Shown: piece by piece, positions 5,506 to 7,598 of the stretch
Numbering within the stretch: position 1 is the first letter of the stretch
Layout of the letters: each line of letters opens with the position of its first letter
Origin: DATGZX01 sp035296965
GTDB lineage: Bacteria; Planctomycetota; Planctomycetia; Gemmatales; Gemmataceae
DNA: 7,598 nt
Assembly (NCBI GenBank): GCA_035296965.1
Contig: DATGZX010000168.1
Location: 1-7,598, forward strand
Reading direction: 5' to 3'
Notes under the pieces: generated by a model
The model's input: the letters and a program-made list of their open reading frames with translations, nothing else
Told to the model about the DNA's origin: nothing
The model's database searches: none
Position numbers and translations under genes: made by a program

Positions 5506-7598
5506 ATGGTACGTCTCACAATCAATAACGCGCAGATAGAAGTTGAGGAGGGGACAAAACTCCTCCACGCCGTAGAAAAAGCCGGCGTCAAGCTCCCCAC
5601 CCTCTGCCACCACAAAGCACTGACGCCCTATGGCGCCTGCCGGCTCTGCGTCGTTGAGGTCGCCACTCCGGGCAGGCCGGCCTCTGTGCAGGCTGCCTGC
5701 TCCTACCCCGCTTTGGACGGGATCAGTGTCACAACCCATAGCGAGAGGGTCTTGCGCGCACGGCGTATCGTGGCCGAGCTTCTGCTGGCGCGCTGTCCCG
5801 AGTCCGAAATCGTCAAGCGCATCGCCGCCGAGCTGGGAGTCCTGGATACTCGGATCAAGAAGAAAAACGACGACTGCATCTACTGCGGCCTGTGCGTTCG
5901 CATGTGCGAGGAACGGATGGGAAGGGCCGCCATCGGCTTCACCGGCAGGGGACCAAAGAAAAAACTACAGGCGCCCTTCGGCAAACACAATTCGGTCTGT
6001 TGGACCTGCGGGGCATGCAATTTCATTTGCCCCACCGGCAAACAGGTTTCATCCCTGGCGACGGCGGGTACTTTCGACCCCATTCGCAACATCTTCAACC
6101 TGAATCTCGACTCCAGGCCCGCGACCTACATCCCCTACCCGCAGGCCGTTCCCAACAAGGCCATTATCGATCGCGACACCTGCATCCATTTGAATTACGA
6201 CGACTGCGGAATCTGCGAGGAAGTGTGCGAGGCCGAGGCAATAAATTTTGACCAGAAACCGTCAACCGTTGAGCTTAACGTAGGGGCCATCATTCTCTCT
6301 CCCGGCTACCAGACCTACGATGCCCGGGGCAGCAAAGATCTGGGATATGGCCGACTCCCGAATGTGATTAACGCCATGGAGTTCGAGCGGATTCTGTCGG
6401 CGTCGGGACCGTATTCCGGTCATGTGCTGCGGCCGAGCGACGGGCAAACCCCGAAGCGCATCGGCTTCATCCAATGCGTCGGGTCGCGGGACTCGGAGAG
6501 GGATTACTGCTCCTCCGTCTGCTGTATGTACGCCACCAAAGAAGCCCTCATCGCCAAGGAGCATCTCGGCGAGAATCTCCAGTGCGACATCTTCTTCATG
6601 GATCTGCGCGCCTTCAGCAAGGGATTTGAGCAGTATTACAACCGCGCCCGGGAACAGGGCGTCCAGTATATCCGTTGCCGCGTGCCCAAAATCGAGGAAG
6701 TACCCGAGACCAAGAACCTCATCATCAAGTATCTGGCCGAAAACGACAAGAAAGTCTCGCGGGAGTACGACTTGGTCGTCCTGTCTGTGGGCATGCAGCC
6801 TCCGAAAGAGGTGAAGGCGTTCGCAGAAACATTCGGCATCGCCCTCAATCCCCACGATTTCTGCCACACCTCCGTGTTCAAGCCCGCGGAATCTTCCCGG
6901 GAAGCGATCTATGTGGCGGGCCCGTTTGCCGAACCCAAGGACATCCCGGAAACAGTGATGCAGGCATCGGCAGCAGCCGGGCAAGTGCTTTCGCTGCTAA
7001 AGGACGCCCGCGGAACGCAGATGACACCCAAGGTATATCCCCCGGAGAGAGATGTGACCGGAGAAGAGCCTCGCATCGGGGTCTTTGTCTGTCACTGCGG
7101 AACGAACATTGCCGGTGTGGTCAACGTCCCCTCGGTGACGGAGTATGCGAAGACGCTGCCCAATGTGGTATACGCCGGGGCCAATCTCTACACCTGCTCC
7201 AATGACACGCAGGAAGCGATCAAGGAAAAGATCGACGAACACCATCTGAACCGCGTGATCGTCGCCTCCTGCACACCCCGTACCCACGAGCCCCTGTTCC
7301 GGAATACCCTCCGCGAGGCGGGACTCAATCCTTATCTTTTCGAGATGGCGAACATCCGCGACCAATGTTCCTGGGTCCACATGCAGGAGCCAGCGAAGGC
7401 GACCGAGAAATCCAAGGACTTGGTGAGGATGGCGGTGGCCAAAGCACGGCTGCTGGAGCCGCTCGCCCAGAGGTCGATCCCAGTCAACAAGTCGGGCTTG
7501 GTAATCGGTGGCGGGCTCGCCGGCATGACGGCTGCGCTTTCGCTCGCACATCAGGGATTCAACGTTCACCTGGTCGAAAAGCAGAACGAACTCGGCGG
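5506..7598 (+). CDS. hdrA: NuoG-like Fe-S segment fused to a partial HdrA and a second HdrA (3' partial)
   Basis: At least 697 residues, open at the window end. Residues 1-80 form a plant-type [2Fe-2S] domain (Cys34, 45, 48, 65). Residues 120-176 carry two [4Fe-4S] motifs (Cys124/127/130/134 and Cys165/168/171/175). From about 205 (ATYIPYPQAVPNKAIIDRD) the sequence is HdrA-like. It has an internal ferredoxin motif (Cys226/234/237/241), then FIQCVGSRD and YCSSVCCMYA (Cys324/335/339/340). The distal flavoprotein half follows, with LVVLSVGMQP and IYVAGPFAEPKDIPE. From 522 a second HdrA begins with the N-terminal motif GVFVCHCGTNIAGVV, SCTPRTHEPLFR and the FAD loop GLVIGGGLAGMTAAL. The first HdrA copy has no such N-terminal Rossmann loop. 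The protein is probably a cytosolic electron hub between the NuoEF-like subunits and an Hdr-type partner (inference). ATG 5506 follows GAGGTGG by 5 bases. Confidence 0.93.
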   Translation, partial: MVRLTINNAQIEVEEGTKLLHAVEKAGVKLPTLCHHKALTPYGACRLCVVEVATPGRPASVQAACSYPALDGISVTTHSERVLRARRIVAELLLARCPESEIVKRIAAELGVLDTRIKKKNDDCIYCGLCVRMCEERMGRAAIGFTGRGPKKKLQAPFGKHNSVCWTCGACNFICPTGKQVSSLATAGTFDPIRNIFNLNLDSRPATYIPYPQAVPNKAIIDRDTCIHLNYDDCGICEEVCEAEAINFDQKPSTVELNVGAIILSPGYQTYDARGSKDLGYGRLPNVINAMEFERILSASGPYSGHVLRPSDGQTPKRIGFIQCVGSRDSERDYCSSVCCMYATKEALIAKEHLGENLQCDIFFMDLRAFSKGFEQYYNRAREQGVQYIRCRVPKIEEVPETKNLIIKYLAENDKKVSREYDLVVLSVGMQPPKEVKAFAETFGIALNPHDFCHTSVFKPAESSREAIYVAGPFAEPKDIPETVMQASAAAGQVLSLLKDARGTQMTPKVYPPERDVTGEEPRIGVFVCHCGTNIAGVVNVPSVTEYAKTLPNVVYAGANLYTCSNDTQEAIKEKIDEHHLNRVIVASCTPRTHEPLFRNTLREAGLNPYLFEMANIRDQCSWVHMQEPAKATEKSKDLVRMAVAKARLLEPLAQRSIPVNKSGLVIGGGLAGMTAALSLAHQGFNVHLVEKQNELG

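Larger units (their letters stand above)
1..7598 (+). other. Single co-directional operon, open at both ends
   Basis: Nine genes on one strand are joined by overlaps of 23, 4, 1 and 14 bases and gaps of 4, 21, 2 and 10 bases. I see no promoter, terminator hairpin, RNA gene, repeat, insertion sequence or CRISPR array. With gaps this short, co-transcription is nearly certain, and the promoter must lie upstream of the window. Confidence 0.85.

Noticed and set aside
5630..6103. Plus-strand open frame of 157 codons inside the NuoG-HdrA gene
   Set aside because: It is in a different frame from the conserved Fe-S protein and gives a low-complexity Ala/Pro/Ser/Arg translation.
6262..6984. Minus-strand open frame of 240 codons opposite the HdrA region
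   Set aside because: Antisense to conserved HdrA sequence, with no recognisable protein features.

Overview
The window is one gapless, same-strand operon fragment of nine genes, all on the + strand. It runs off both ends: the first gene lacks its 5' end and the last its 3' end. Composition is moderately GC-rich. Start signals are ordinary Shine-Dalgarno sites with many short overlaps, so this is bacterial DNA. The gene content (hydrogenase-type NuoE/NuoF, an HdrA-family flavoprotein, many Fe-S clusters) points to a strict anaerobe with a fermentative, acetogenic, syntrophic or sulfate-reducing energy metabolism. The sequence alone does not fix the phylum.

Region A (1-2710) is an NAD(H)-oxidoreductase module: a NuoE/HndA-like [2Fe-2S] subunit, a small HndB-like thioredoxin-fold ferredoxin, and a long NuoF/HndC-like FMN/NAD(H) subunit. 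The NuoF-like protein carries an extra N-terminal [2Fe-2S] domain and a C-terminal 2[4Fe-4S] domain. This is the layout of electron-bifurcating hydrogenases (HydABC/Hnd) and of the wider bifurcating NuoF ('Bfu-type') family.

Region B (2732-5495) is a five-gene cassette with signalling or regulatory character and no DNA-binding domain: DRTGG protein, CBS-CBS-HATPase fusion, second DRTGG protein, PHP-family phosphoesterase, and a small stand-alone GHKL ATPase. From general knowledge, similar genes sit beside [FeFe]-hydrogenase operons in anaerobes, but I know of no settled function.

Region C (5506 to the window end) encodes one large fusion protein. It has a NuoG/HydA-like N-terminal [2Fe-2S] plus 2[4Fe-4S] electron-entry segment. 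This is joined to the second half of an HdrA (internal ferredoxin, Cys-rich motif, distal flavoprotein part), and then to the beginning of a second HdrA that runs off the edge. No H-cluster hydrogenase domain is visible.

Working model (inference): the NuoE/HndB/NuoF module exchanges electrons with NAD(H), and the fusion protein replaces the usual hydrogenase subunit by passing electrons to or from an HdrA flavin centre. That would give an NAD(H)-linked, flavin-based bifurcating complex working with ferredoxin and a disulfide or other acceptor. The intervening cassette may tune expression or activity to nucleotide or energy state. The catalytic partner, such as HdrBC, a hydrogenase or another enzyme, must lie outside the window.
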